A stretch of DNA of 7,129 nucleotides from Thermotogaceae bacterium (GCA_011043375.1 DQYP01000138.1:1-7129), one strand, 5' to 3'; positions 1 through 5,624 are shown, numbered from the stretch's first letter. The notes: generated from the sequence alone by a model not told the origin. A program made the numbers and translations.

Positions 1-22
1 ACACGGTACATCGCATGCACTT

Positions 23-109
23 CGGATGACATTTTTTGTTTTTGTCATTCCAATAATGCTTTTCTTGTTTTTGTCGTTCCGGTGATATTTTTCTTGTTTT
101 TGTCATTCC
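23..109. repeat. Three tandem copies of a 29-bp T-rich repeat
   Basis: Three head-to-tail 29-bp units lie at 23-51, 52-80 and 81-109. Each ends in the same 16 bases, TTGTTTTTGTCATTCC, with one A-to-G change in the middle copy. Units two and three differ at six positions and all six are transitions; unit one is more diverged in its first half and seems to carry a small shift. Three bases before unit one (20-22) resemble a unit end, so an older copy may extend left. The region is non-coding. The function is unknown, and the last copy runs directly into the element at 102-135. Confidence 0.85.
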
Positions 110-135
110 GAGGAACGATAGTGACGAGGAATCTT
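102..135. repeat. Short dispersed-repeat-like element upstream of cysK
   Basis: The sequence starts GTCATTCCGAGGAACG and ends GACGAGGAATCTT. It holds an imperfect inverted pair: GTCATT at 102-107 faces AGTGAC at 120-125 with one G-U pair, and ATTCC at 105-109 faces GGAAT at 128-132. Elements of this general form are scattered in non-coding DNA of many bacteria. That it is multicopy in this genome is inferred from its form, because only one full copy is visible here. Confidence 0.5.
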
Positions 136-212
136 ATTCTAACAAGTAATAAGTCTTTTTGTATCAATACTCTTAGTTAACAGAATCCAAACACTAAAAG
201 GAGGAACGATGA

Positions 213-1127
213 ATGAAACATAGAGTTTCAAAGAATGTATTGGAATTAATAGGTACAACTCCATTAATACGTTTGAACAAAATTGTTGATAGAGATAGCG
301 CTGATATCCTTGCCAAAGTGGAGTTTTTCAATCCAGGTGGATCTGTAAAAGATAGAATCGCTTTAGCAATGATAGAGGATGCTGAGAAAAGAGGACTATT
401 GGAGAATAAAACAGTAGTGGAACCTACCTCTGGAAACACTGGCATTGGTTTAGCAATGGTTTGTGCGGTGAAAGGTTACAAATGTATATTGACGATGCCA
501 GAATCAATGAGTCCAGAGAGGGTTAAAATTTTGAAATCTTTTGGAGCTGAAGTTATCTTAACTCCAGCATCTGAAGGAATGAAAGGAGCAATAAAAAAAG
601 CAGAAAAAATCGCAAAAGAAAAAAAGGCTTTCATGCCTCAACAGTTCAAAAATCCGGCTAATCCAGCCATCCACAGAGAGACGACCGCAAGGGAAATTTT
701 GGAAGCAACCGAAGGAAAGGTAGATGCTTTCGTTGCAGGTGTCGGTACAGGTGGAACTATAACAGGTGTTGGAGAAGTTCTGAAACAGAACATTGAAAAT
801 ATCAAGATCGTCGCCGTTGAACCAGAAAAGTCACCTGTTCTCTCCGGTGGCCAACCCGGAACTCATAAAATTCAAGGCATTGGAGCTGGATTTTTGCCAG
901 AAATATTGAATATGGAAATAATAGATGAAATCATAAAAGTTTCGGATGAAGATGCATACGCCATGTCAAAAAAACTTTCTAAAGAAGAAGGATTATTCGT
1001 TGGAATATCCTCAGGTGCGGCTTGTTATGCTGCATTGAAGGTAGCGAAGGATTTAGGGAAAGGTAAGAGAGTGGTAGTGATTTTTCCAGACACCGGCGAA
1101 AGATATCTCAGTATTGAAAAACCATGA
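213..1127 (+). CDS. cysK: Cysteine synthase (O-acetylserine sulfhydrylase)
   Basis: PLP-dependent cytoplasmic enzyme that makes L-cysteine from O-acetylserine and sulfide. The 304-residue protein has the usual length. Visible motifs are NPGGSVKDR at 40-48 with the PLP lysine K46, the substrate loop TSGNTG at 72-77, the phosphate-binding GTGGT at 179-183, SSGAA at 267-271 with S268 placed for the PLP ring nitrogen, and the C-terminal PDTGERYLS at 291-299. The start is fixed by AAAAGGAGG at 196-204, 8 bases before ATG 213. An ATG at 209 is too close to that site and reads only four codons. No cysE lies beside it and I see no T-box or S-box in the 190 bases upstream. No terminator directly follows the stop; the next one is at 1290-1316. 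The 3' end overlaps a promoter for the next gene. The family also contains cystathionine and O-phosphoserine enzymes, so the acyl donor is inferred. Confidence 0.95.
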   Translation: MKHRVSKNVLELIGTTPLIRLNKIVDRDSADILAKVEFFNPGGSVKDRIALAMIEDAEKRGLLENKTVVEPTSGNTGIGLAMVCAVKGYKCILTMPESMSPERVKILKSFGAEVILTPASEGMKGAIKKAEKIAKEKKAFMPQQFKNPANPAIHRETTAREILEATEGKVDAFVAGVGTGGTITGVGEVLKQNIENIKIVAVEPEKSPVLSGGQPGTHKIQGIGAGFLPEILNMEIIDEIIKVSDEDAYAMSKKLSKEEGLFVGISSGAACYAALKVAKDLGKGKRVVVIFPDTGERYLSIEKP

Positions 1128-1142
1128 ATATAATGATATTAT
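1114..1142 (+). promoter_or_regulatory. Predicted sigma-70-type promoter of the pyrBI leader
   Basis: TTGAAA at 1114-1119 and TATTAT at 1137-1142 are separated by exactly 17 bases, and each matches the consensus at five of six positions. The -35 box lies in the last codons of cysK. The -10 box overlaps a 13-bp AT-rich inverted repeat, ATAATGATATTAT (1130-1142), which could be an operator or just AT-rich DNA. Transcription would start near 1149, about 190 bases before pyrBI. A second TATAAT at 1129-1134 lacks a well-spaced -35. Confidence 0.65.
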
Positions 1143-1177
1143 TTATAAAACATTTTGTCTCCAAGGTGGATAATCAA

Positions 1178-1291
1178 ATGTCGATGTTAATTGATAAGGG
1201 TATAGTAACTTTAGAGTTCAAATATAAATCATTGTTTGTGATCGGGTGTTTTTTATTCATTGATTCACTTCAAATCAAAATATCTATTTAA
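1178..1291 (+). CDS. Candidate leader peptide ORF upstream of pyrBI
   Basis: This 37-codon ORF starts at ATG 1178, preceded by AAGGTGG at 1163-1169, 8 bases upstream. It ends with TAA at 1289-1291, inside the base of the terminator hairpin that begins at 1290. The middle of the peptide is rich in Phe, Leu and Ile (SLFVIGCFLFI), encoded by a U-rich stretch with six consecutive T at 1249-1254. It lies wholly between the predicted promoter and the terminator. I recognise no protein family. By analogy with the enterobacterial pyrBI leader its translation, not its product, would matter. A 37-codon ORF can arise by chance in AT-rich DNA; the ribosome binding site and the stop position are what favour a real one. 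Confidence 0.45.
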   Translation: MSMLIDKGIVTLEFKYKSLFVIGCFLFIDSLQIKISI

Positions 1292-1316
1292 AGTCAGCCA
1301 AAAGGCTGACTTTTTT
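1290..1316 (+). terminator. Intrinsic terminator, probable attenuator of pyrBI
   Basis: Perfect 10-bp stem AAAGTCAGCC (1290-1299) and GGCTGACTTT (1304-1313) with an AAAA loop, ending in six T at 1311-1316. It lies 162 bases past the cysK stop, but only 25 bases before the pyrBI start and downstream of a good promoter. It can serve as the cysK terminator and, for transcripts from 1114-1142, as an attenuator. The leader stop codon overlaps its 5' arm, so a ribosome at that stop would mask the arm. No PyrR-type binding loop was seen. Confidence 0.9.
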
Positions 1317-1341
1317 ATTATCAATCTGGAGGTGTTGAGAT

Positions 1342-2922
1342 ATGAAAAAAGATTTCCGTAGTAGAACCTTAGCGGTAATCAGGGATTTCAGCATTGAAGA
1401 ACAGCTGTTTTTATATCATCAAACGAAAATTTTAAAAGAAAAATGGAGAAAGAAGGAAGATATCAGTGAATTTCAAATCAAAGATCCCGTGAATATTTAC
1501 ATAGTCTTCGTAGAGCCAAGTACAAGGACAAAGGAATCTTTCATAAATGCTGCAAAATTTCACAAAAACGCAAGAGTGAACATTTTCGATTCTGAACATT
1601 CTTCTTTTAACAAGAGAGAGAGTTATGTCGACACTTTTAACATGTTGACTAGCTATGGAGATTATTCCATCTTCATCGTTAGGACAAGACTCGAAGGTGT
1701 CCCAAGACTTTTGAAAAAAAAGGTGGGTGAATTTGCAGATAGGCACGGCATTAAAAGGCCTGCATTCATAAACGGCGGTGATGGAAGACATGAACATCCC
1801 ACTCAAGAACTTCTGGATGAATACACATTTTTAGAACATAAGAATTTCGATAATTCGCACATCAAAATAGCTCTGATAGGTGATTTGTTGCACGGTAGAA
1901 CGGTTCACTCGAAAGTGGATGGATTGAGAATCTTCAAAAACGTTGAGGTCGATTTAATAGCACCTGAGGAAATTCAAATGCCTCAACACTATGTAGATAA
2001 AATGGAAAGAAACGGTTTCAAAGTCAAAAAATATGAATCGATAGATGAGTATTTGTCAACCGATGAAACAGCGGATATTTGGTATTTCACGAGGCTACAA
2101 TTGGAAAGAATGGGAGAAGATATGCTCGAAAAAGCGGAATCTTTGAAAAAGGCTGTAACATTCAGAGAAGATATGTTGCACAAAGTTAAAGAAGGGACAA
2201 AATTTTATCATCCGTTGCCACGTCCAAAGATCAACCCAGAGATACCGGTGTTTTTGGATGATTCTCCCCTCAATGGTTGGGAAACACAAGCAATGAATGG
2301 ATATTGGGTGAGGGTGGTGTTACTCTCGATGCTTGGTGGAGCGATTGAAATGGAAACACCGACTGAGCAAAATGAAATTGAAAACAAAGATGATGAATAT
2401 AAATTCATAATTCCAGCGAAAATAACACATGGAACCAAAGGAGTACTCAAAGAAGGAAAACGAGGAATAAAACCGATAGACAATGGAACGGTGATAGATC
2501 ATATCGCAAAGGGGAAAAGCCCAGAAGAAATATATTCAACTATAGTCAAGATAAGAAAAATACTCAAACTTTACGATTGTGACAGCGCAGATGGTATATT
2601 CAGATCGGCCGATGGTAATTACAAAGGCTACATAAGTTTACCCGATAGATACTTGTCAAAGAAAGAGATCAAAAAACTTTCAGCGATCTCACCTAATACT
2701 ACCGTCAATATAATAAAAGACAGCTCTGTTAAAGAAAAATACAGGATAAAACTCCCACCAAAAATATACAATTTTGAAGAGATAAGTTGTAAAAACGAAA
2801 ATTGCATAACAAACCCAAAAAATGGCGAAGGAGTTCCTTCATCGTTCGTGAGAATAGGTGACAAATTGGTTTGTGAATACTGCGAAACACCTCACGATTA
2901 CGGTGAAATATGGACGATCTGA
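1342..2922 (+). CDS. pyrBI: Aspartate carbamoyltransferase, fused PyrB-PyrI
   Basis: Cytoplasmic enzyme joining carbamoyl phosphate and L-aspartate to carbamoylaspartate, the first committed pyrimidine step. The 526 residues hold two chains. The catalytic part (about 1-334) shows the carbamoyl phosphate motif STRTKESF at 60-67, the 80s loop with S87, K91 and E93, HPTQE at 152-156, GDLLHGRTVHS at 180-190, the aspartate-site TRLQLER at 250-256 and HPLPR at 290-294. An acidic linker at about 335-352 leads to the regulatory part (about 354-526), with GTVIDHI at 382-388 and a CX4C/CX2C zinc site at C483, C488, C511 and C514. The fusion is known from Thermotoga maritima; most bacteria encode separate chains. 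The start follows GGAGGTG at 1328-1334. No other pyr gene is adjacent. The gene sits behind a probable attenuator. Nucleotide feedback is inferred from the intact regulatory chain. Confidence 0.96.
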   Translation: MKKDFRSRTLAVIRDFSIEEQLFLYHQTKILKEKWRKKEDISEFQIKDPVNIYIVFVEPSTRTKESFINAAKFHKNARVNIFDSEHSSFNKRESYVDTFNMLTSYGDYSIFIVRTRLEGVPRLLKKKVGEFADRHGIKRPAFINGGDGRHEHPTQELLDEYTFLEHKNFDNSHIKIALIGDLLHGRTVHSKVDGLRIFKNVEVDLIAPEEIQMPQHYVDKMERNGFKVKKYESIDEYLSTDETADIWYFTRLQLERMGEDMLEKAESLKKAVTFREDMLHKVKEGTKFYHPLPRPKINPEIPVFLDDSPLNGWETQAMNGYWVRVVLLSMLGGAIEMETPTEQNEIENKDDEYKFIIPAKITHGTKGVLKEGKRGIKPIDNGTVIDHIAKGKSPEEIYSTIVKIRKILKLYDCDSADGIFRSADGNYKGYISLPDRYLSKKEIKKLSAISPNTTVNIIKDSSVKEKYRIKLPPKIYNFEEISCKNENCITNPKNGEGVPSSFVRIGDKLVCEYCETPHDYGEIWTI

Positions 2923-2950
2923 AATCAAACTCAGTAACAATTCGATACCC

Positions 2951-2978
2951 TTGACAATCTTCTCGATTTTGTTATAAA
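2951..2978 (+). promoter_or_regulatory. Predicted promoter of tRNA-Ala
   Basis: A consensus TTGACA at 2951-2956 is followed after 16 bases by TATAAA at 2973-2978. Transcription would start near 2985, leaving about 16 bases before the mature tRNA end at 3002. There is no obvious terminator between the pyrBI stop and this promoter. Confidence 0.8.
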
Positions 2979-3001
2979 ATGATACATGCCGTTACAAAAG
3001 T

Positions 3002-3077
3002 GGGGTCGTGGCGCAGTTGGGAGCGCGCTACCATGGCACGGTAGAGGTCGTGGGTTCGAATCCCATCGACTCCACCA
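3002..3077 (+). tRNA. tRNA-Ala (anticodon GGC)
   Basis: The 76-base sequence folds into a full cloverleaf. The acceptor stem GGGGTCG/CGACTCC carries the G3-U70 wobble pair, the alanine identity element. The D stem is GCGC/GCGC, the anticodon stem CTACC/GGTAG encloses ATGGCAC with anticodon GGC, the variable loop is AGGTC, and the T stem GTGGG/CCCAT encloses TTCGAAT. The discriminator is A3074 and CCA (3075-3077) is encoded. It would read GCC and GCU codons. It is a single tRNA gene with its own promoter and a following terminator. Confidence 0.97.
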
Positions 3078-3093
3078 GTGAATAAGTTTCAAT

Positions 3094-3118
3094 GCCTCCG
3101 AGAATTCGGAGGCTTTTT
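3094..3118 (+). terminator. Intrinsic terminator after tRNA-Ala
   Basis: Perfect 8-bp stem GCCTCCGA (3094-3101) and TCGGAGGC (3106-3113) with a GAAT loop, followed by five T, then A and six more T (to 3125). It ends the tRNA transcript and any pyrBI transcript reading through the tRNA. Confidence 0.93.
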
Positions 3119-3169
3119 ATTTTTTGGTGTAAAATACCTATTGATATACATCGAAAAAGGAGGAAGTGT

Positions 3170-3637
3170 ATGAAAAAAGAAATAATTTTTGAAAAACTCG
3201 CTTGGAAACTTGCGAAAGCTTTTGAAGAAACTGAGAATCTTGAAAAACTTTTGAAGAAAATCGTGGAACTTTTAGCAGATAACGTTGATTATTATGATTG
3301 GGTTGGATTCTACTTGAATGATGGTGAAAAGCTGGTGTTAGGTCCATTCGTTGGTGAACCAACCGTTCATGTGGAAATACCATATGGAAAAGGGATATGT
3401 GGCCAAGCCGCATCTACAAAACAAATATTCTTGGTTGAAGATGTCACAAAAGAAACTAATTATTTGGCTTGTAGTCCAAAAGTCAAATCGGAGATTGTCG
3501 TTCCCATAATGAAAGGTGATAAATTTTTTGGAGAACTCGATATAGACAGCCACACATTGAACGCATTCGATGAGAATGATAAAAGATTCTTAGAAAAAAT
3601 TTGCGAAAGATTGGCTGAGAAATTCAATGATAGATAA
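3170..3637 (+). CDS. Free methionine-(R)-sulfoxide reductase (GAF domain)
   Basis: Small cytoplasmic enzyme of the fRMsr (YebR-like) family, which reduces free methionine-R-sulfoxide. The 155-residue protein is one GAF domain. Family marks are WVGFYL at 44-49, LVLGPFVGEP at 55-64, GKGICGQA at 73-80, LACSPKVKSEIVVP at 99-112 and GELDIDS at 121-127. Conserved C77 and C101 correspond to E. coli Cys94 and Cys118, and E108, D124 and D126 to the substrate-binding acids. The counterpart of E. coli Cys84 is missing: that stretch reads EPTVHVEIP. The reading frame extends back to 3092 inside the terminator; ATG 3170 is chosen for GGAGG at 3159-3163 and the family N-terminus. Only a weak -10-like TATACA (3145-3150) lies upstream. 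It is probably the first gene of an operon, with 13 bases to the next start. Confidence 0.88.
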   Translation: MKKEIIFEKLAWKLAKAFEETENLEKLLKKIVELLADNVDYYDWVGFYLNDGEKLVLGPFVGEPTVHVEIPYGKGICGQAASTKQIFLVEDVTKETNYLACSPKVKSEIVVPIMKGDKFFGELDIDSHTLNAFDENDKRFLEKICERLAEKFNDR

Positions 3638-3641
3638 AGGA
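3636..3641 (+). promoter_or_regulatory. Ribosome binding site deciding the epimerase start
   Basis: AAAGGA lies 9 bases before ATG 3651 and overlaps the stop codon of the preceding gene. The alternative in-frame ATG at 3627 lies inside that gene and has no comparable site, and the TIM-barrel family N-terminus fits the start at 3651. Confidence 0.65.
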
Positions 3642-3650
3642 TGTGAAAGA

Positions 3651-4469
3651 ATGAAAAAGGGAATCAACATCTGGTCGTTTAAGAAGGGAATGAGGATTGA
3701 AGAATGTATAACTATCTCCAAGAAGGCTGGATTTGAAGGAATCGAGTTGAGCTTGAATGAACAAGGAGAGATAAATTTATACAGTAAAGAAAAAGAAGTG
3801 ATCACCATAAAGAATTTTGCAAGAGATGTTGGTATAGAAATTCCCAGTTTGGCGAGCGGACTGTATTGGAAATACTCCTTCACCAGCTGTGACCCTAAGA
3901 TTAGACAAAAAGCCAAAGAAATCGCAATAAAACAATTAGAGATCGCAAAGTTACTTGGTGCTGATACTGTTTTGATGGTCCCTGGAGTGGTAGATGAAGA
4001 GGTTGGTTACGACAGAGCATTTGAACGTGCATTGGAAGCATTCAGTGAACTCAAAGAGTACGCCGAGAAGCTTGAAGTTCATATTGGATTGGAGAATGTT
4101 TGGAACAAATTTTTGCTGTCACCTCTCGAGTTCAAGGATTTCATAGATAAAGTTGATAGTCCATTCGTTGGAATATACTTGGACGTTGGGAATGTCGTCT
4201 ATACCGGATATCCCGAACAATGGATAAAGATTCTTGGAAAAAGAATCAAGAAAGTTCACTTTAAAGATTTCAGGCGGTCCATTGGAAACATAAATGGTTT
4301 TGTAGATCTTCTGAGTGGAGATGTCAATTTTCCAGCGGTGATGAGGGCTTTTACAACCACAGGGTACAATGATTATGTTATCGCTGAAATGATGCCATAC
4401 AGTTATTACGAAGATCAGGTAGTTTATAATACTTCTAAAGCAATGGATAGAATATTGACACAAAAGTAA
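3651..4469 (+). CDS. Sugar epimerase/isomerase, TIM barrel (xylose isomerase-like)
   Basis: Metal-dependent enzyme of the xylose isomerase-like TIM-barrel superfamily, which includes ketose 3-epimerases, IolE/IolI and hydroxypyruvate isomerases. The 272-residue length is typical. The first strand reads GINIWSF at 4-10. The four metal and catalytic residues of the ketose 3-epimerase type are all present: E148 in GLEN, D178 in YLDVGN, H203 in VHFKDF and E246 in IAEMMP. The acidic pair E148/E246 would handle proton transfer at the substrate carbon. It lies 13 bases after the fRMsr gene and 17 bases before a Gfo/Idh/MocA dehydrogenase, so the three are probably co-transcribed. The pairing with a dehydrogenase suggests sugar or polyol catabolism, as in inositol-type pathways, but the substrate cannot be read from sequence. 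It does not look like the T. maritima inositol-pathway epimerase as I recall it. Confidence 0.85.
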   Translation: MKKGINIWSFKKGMRIEECITISKKAGFEGIELSLNEQGEINLYSKEKEVITIKNFARDVGIEIPSLASGLYWKYSFTSCDPKIRQKAKEIAIKQLEIAKLLGADTVLMVPGVVDEEVGYDRAFERALEAFSELKEYAEKLEVHIGLENVWNKFLLSPLEFKDFIDKVDSPFVGIYLDVGNVVYTGYPEQWIKILGKRIKKVHFKDFRRSIGNINGFVDLLSGDVNFPAVMRAFTTTGYNDYVIAEMMPYSYYEDQVVYNTSKAMDRILTQK

Positions 4470-4480
4470 GGAAGGAGTGA
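4470..4480 (+). promoter_or_regulatory. Ribosome binding site deciding a GTG start
   Basis: GGAAGGAGTGA begins right after the epimerase stop and puts GTG 4487 at 9 bases from the AGGAG core (4473-4477). The ATG at 4485, two bases earlier, is in another frame and stops after two codons. Confidence 0.75.
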
Positions 4481-4486
4481 AGCGAT

Positions 4487-5509
4487 GTGCTGAAGGTTGG
4501 ATTGGTTGGATTGGGATTCATGGGAAGGGGTCACCTGGATGTTTACTTGAGATTGGAAGACGAAGGTTTCCCAATCAAATTAGTAGCAATATGCGACGTA
4601 GATCCGGATAAATTTAAAAACAAGTTTCTACCAGGAAACATTGATGTCGGGAATAAAAAATACGATTTCTCGAGGTACAAACTCTACAGTGATTACAATG
4701 AAATGTTTGAAAAAGAAGAACTCGATTACGTTGATATAGTCCTACCCACATATCTACATGCCGAAGCAACGGTCAAAGCCTTGGACAAAGGTATGCATGT
4801 ACTATGTGAAAAGCCAATGGCATTGAATCTTCAAGAATGTCAAGCGATGATAGATGCTGCCGAAAGAAACAATAAAAAGTTAATGATAGGCCATTGTTTG
4901 AGATTCTGGCCAGAATATGAATATCTGAAAAGTGTGGTAGAAAAGGGTACATTTGGAAAAGTACTCGGAGGTTATTTCTTCAGAGGTGGAACAACGCCGA
5001 AGTGGTCTTACAAAGGATGGCTTCTTCGAAAAGAAAAGAGTGGTGGAGCGTTGCTTGATCAACATGTTCACGATATAGATACAATAAATTGGTTGTTTGG
5101 AATGCCAAAAGCCGTTTCCACAGTTGGAAGAAATGTTATAGTAGGGAGTGGATATGACATCGTTTCCACACATTACCTTTATGAGGATGGAAAAGTGATA
5201 ACGGCTGAGGATGATTGGGTACTCAATGGAGATTTTGGCTTTGATATGAGATTCAGGGTGAATTTTGAAAAAGGCAATATCGTGTATGAAAGAGGAATTC
5301 TGAAGGTCAATCCCAATGATGCAAAATCTTTTATCCCCGATTTACCAACTGACAACGGCTATTACAGAGAAATAAAATATTTTGCAAATGCAATATTGAA
5401 CGATACCCCGATTGATATCGCGCCTCCTCAAAGTTCCAAGGAAACCATAAAAATAGCATTGGCCGAAATGGAATCTGCCGACAACAATGGGAAGTATATT
5501 GCCCTGTAA
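4487..5509 (+). CDS. Gfo/Idh/MocA family NAD(P)-dependent oxidoreductase
   Basis: Dehydrogenase expected to oxidise or reduce a sugar, polyol or related substrate with NAD(P). The 340 residues are a normal length. The N-terminal Rossmann fold has GLVGLGFMGRGH at 5-16 and an acidic D37 after the second strand, which favours NAD(H). The family EKP motif is at 108-110, with lysine K109 in the active site. The C-terminal domain carries GGALLDQHVHDID at 186-198, giving the catalytic D191 and H195 pair. Translation begins at GTG, with a strong ribosome binding site just after the epimerase stop. It is the last gene of the fRMsr-epimerase operon; no hairpin terminator is visible before ppdK. Inositol dehydrogenase is one possibility, but I cannot name the substrate. 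Confidence 0.87.
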   Translation: MLKVGLVGLGFMGRGHLDVYLRLEDEGFPIKLVAICDVDPDKFKNKFLPGNIDVGNKKYDFSRYKLYSDYNEMFEKEELDYVDIVLPTYLHAEATVKALDKGMHVLCEKPMALNLQECQAMIDAAERNNKKLMIGHCLRFWPEYEYLKSVVEKGTFGKVLGGYFFRGGTTPKWSYKGWLLRKEKSGGALLDQHVHDIDTINWLFGMPKAVSTVGRNVIVGSGYDIVSTHYLYEDGKVITAEDDWVLNGDFGFDMRFRVNFEKGNIVYERGILKVNPNDAKSFIPDLPTDNGYYREIKYFANAILNDTPIDIAPPQSSKETIKIALAEMESADNNGKYIAL

Positions 5510-5565
5510 TAGATAAACCTTTCAAACTAATATAACTAAATCAAAACCATAACACAAAATTTCTG

Positions 5566-5574
5566 TGGTATAAT
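5566..5574 (+). promoter_or_regulatory. Extended -10 promoter of ppdK
   Basis: TGG followed by a perfect TATAAT (5569-5574) forms an extended -10 element. The 17-bp-spaced -35 position reads ACCATA (5546-5551), which is poor, as is common for extended -10 promoters. Transcription would start near 5581, giving a leader of about 44 bases. The rest of 5510-5624 is AT-rich with no hairpin or ORF that I can support. Confidence 0.65.
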
Positions 5575-5612
5575 TCTTGCCAGTATGAAGTTTAAAGTTA
5601 CTTAAAGAAAAT

Positions 5613-5620
5613 GGAGGTGA
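5613..5620 (+). promoter_or_regulatory. Ribosome binding site deciding the ppdK GTG start
   Basis: GGAGGTGA is an eight-base match to the 16S rRNA tail. Its GGAGG core is 7 bases before GTG 5625. The next in-frame ATG is codon 19, inside the conserved N-terminal region, so GTG is the better start. Confidence 0.85.
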
Positions 5621-5624
5621 CAAC

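Noticed and set aside
36..109. Possible CRISPR array, from the 16-base cores at a regular 29-base period
   Set aside because: The 13-base intervals are too short and are similar to each other rather than unique spacers, the core is low-complexity, and no cas gene is in view. It is a simple tandem repeat.
209..223. ATG at 209 as the cysK start
   Set aside because: It is only 4 bases from the AGGAGG core and reads ATG AAT GAA ACA TAG. The ATG at 213 opens the full gene.
1128..1341. PyrR-binding attenuator or a known riboswitch upstream of pyrBI
   Set aside because: I could not find the conserved PyrR binding-loop sequence or a recognisable aptamer. The leader ORF model fits the visible elements better.
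1432..1806. Open frame of 124 codons on the minus strand inside pyrBI
   Set aside because: It is antisense to the conserved catalytic domain, with no ribosome binding site or recognisable domain.
3124..3150. Promoter for the methionine sulfoxide reductase operon (TTGGTG and TATACA)
   Set aside because: The spacing is only 15 bases and the -35 match is poor, so I could not support it as a feature, although a promoter is expected somewhere after the terminator.
3092..3169. 26-residue N-terminal extension of the methionine sulfoxide reductase
   Set aside because: It begins inside the terminator hairpin after the tRNA, has no ribosome binding site and does not match the family. The strong site at 3159-3163 points to ATG 3170.
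3627..3650. ATG at 3627 as the epimerase start, overlapping the upstream gene
   Set aside because: It has no good ribosome binding site and adds eight residues absent from the typical family start. It remains a minor alternative because overlap-coupled translation is possible.
4485..4493. ATG at 4485 as the dehydrogenase start
   Set aside because: It reads ATG TGC TGA and is out of frame; GTG 4487 opens the Rossmann-fold protein.
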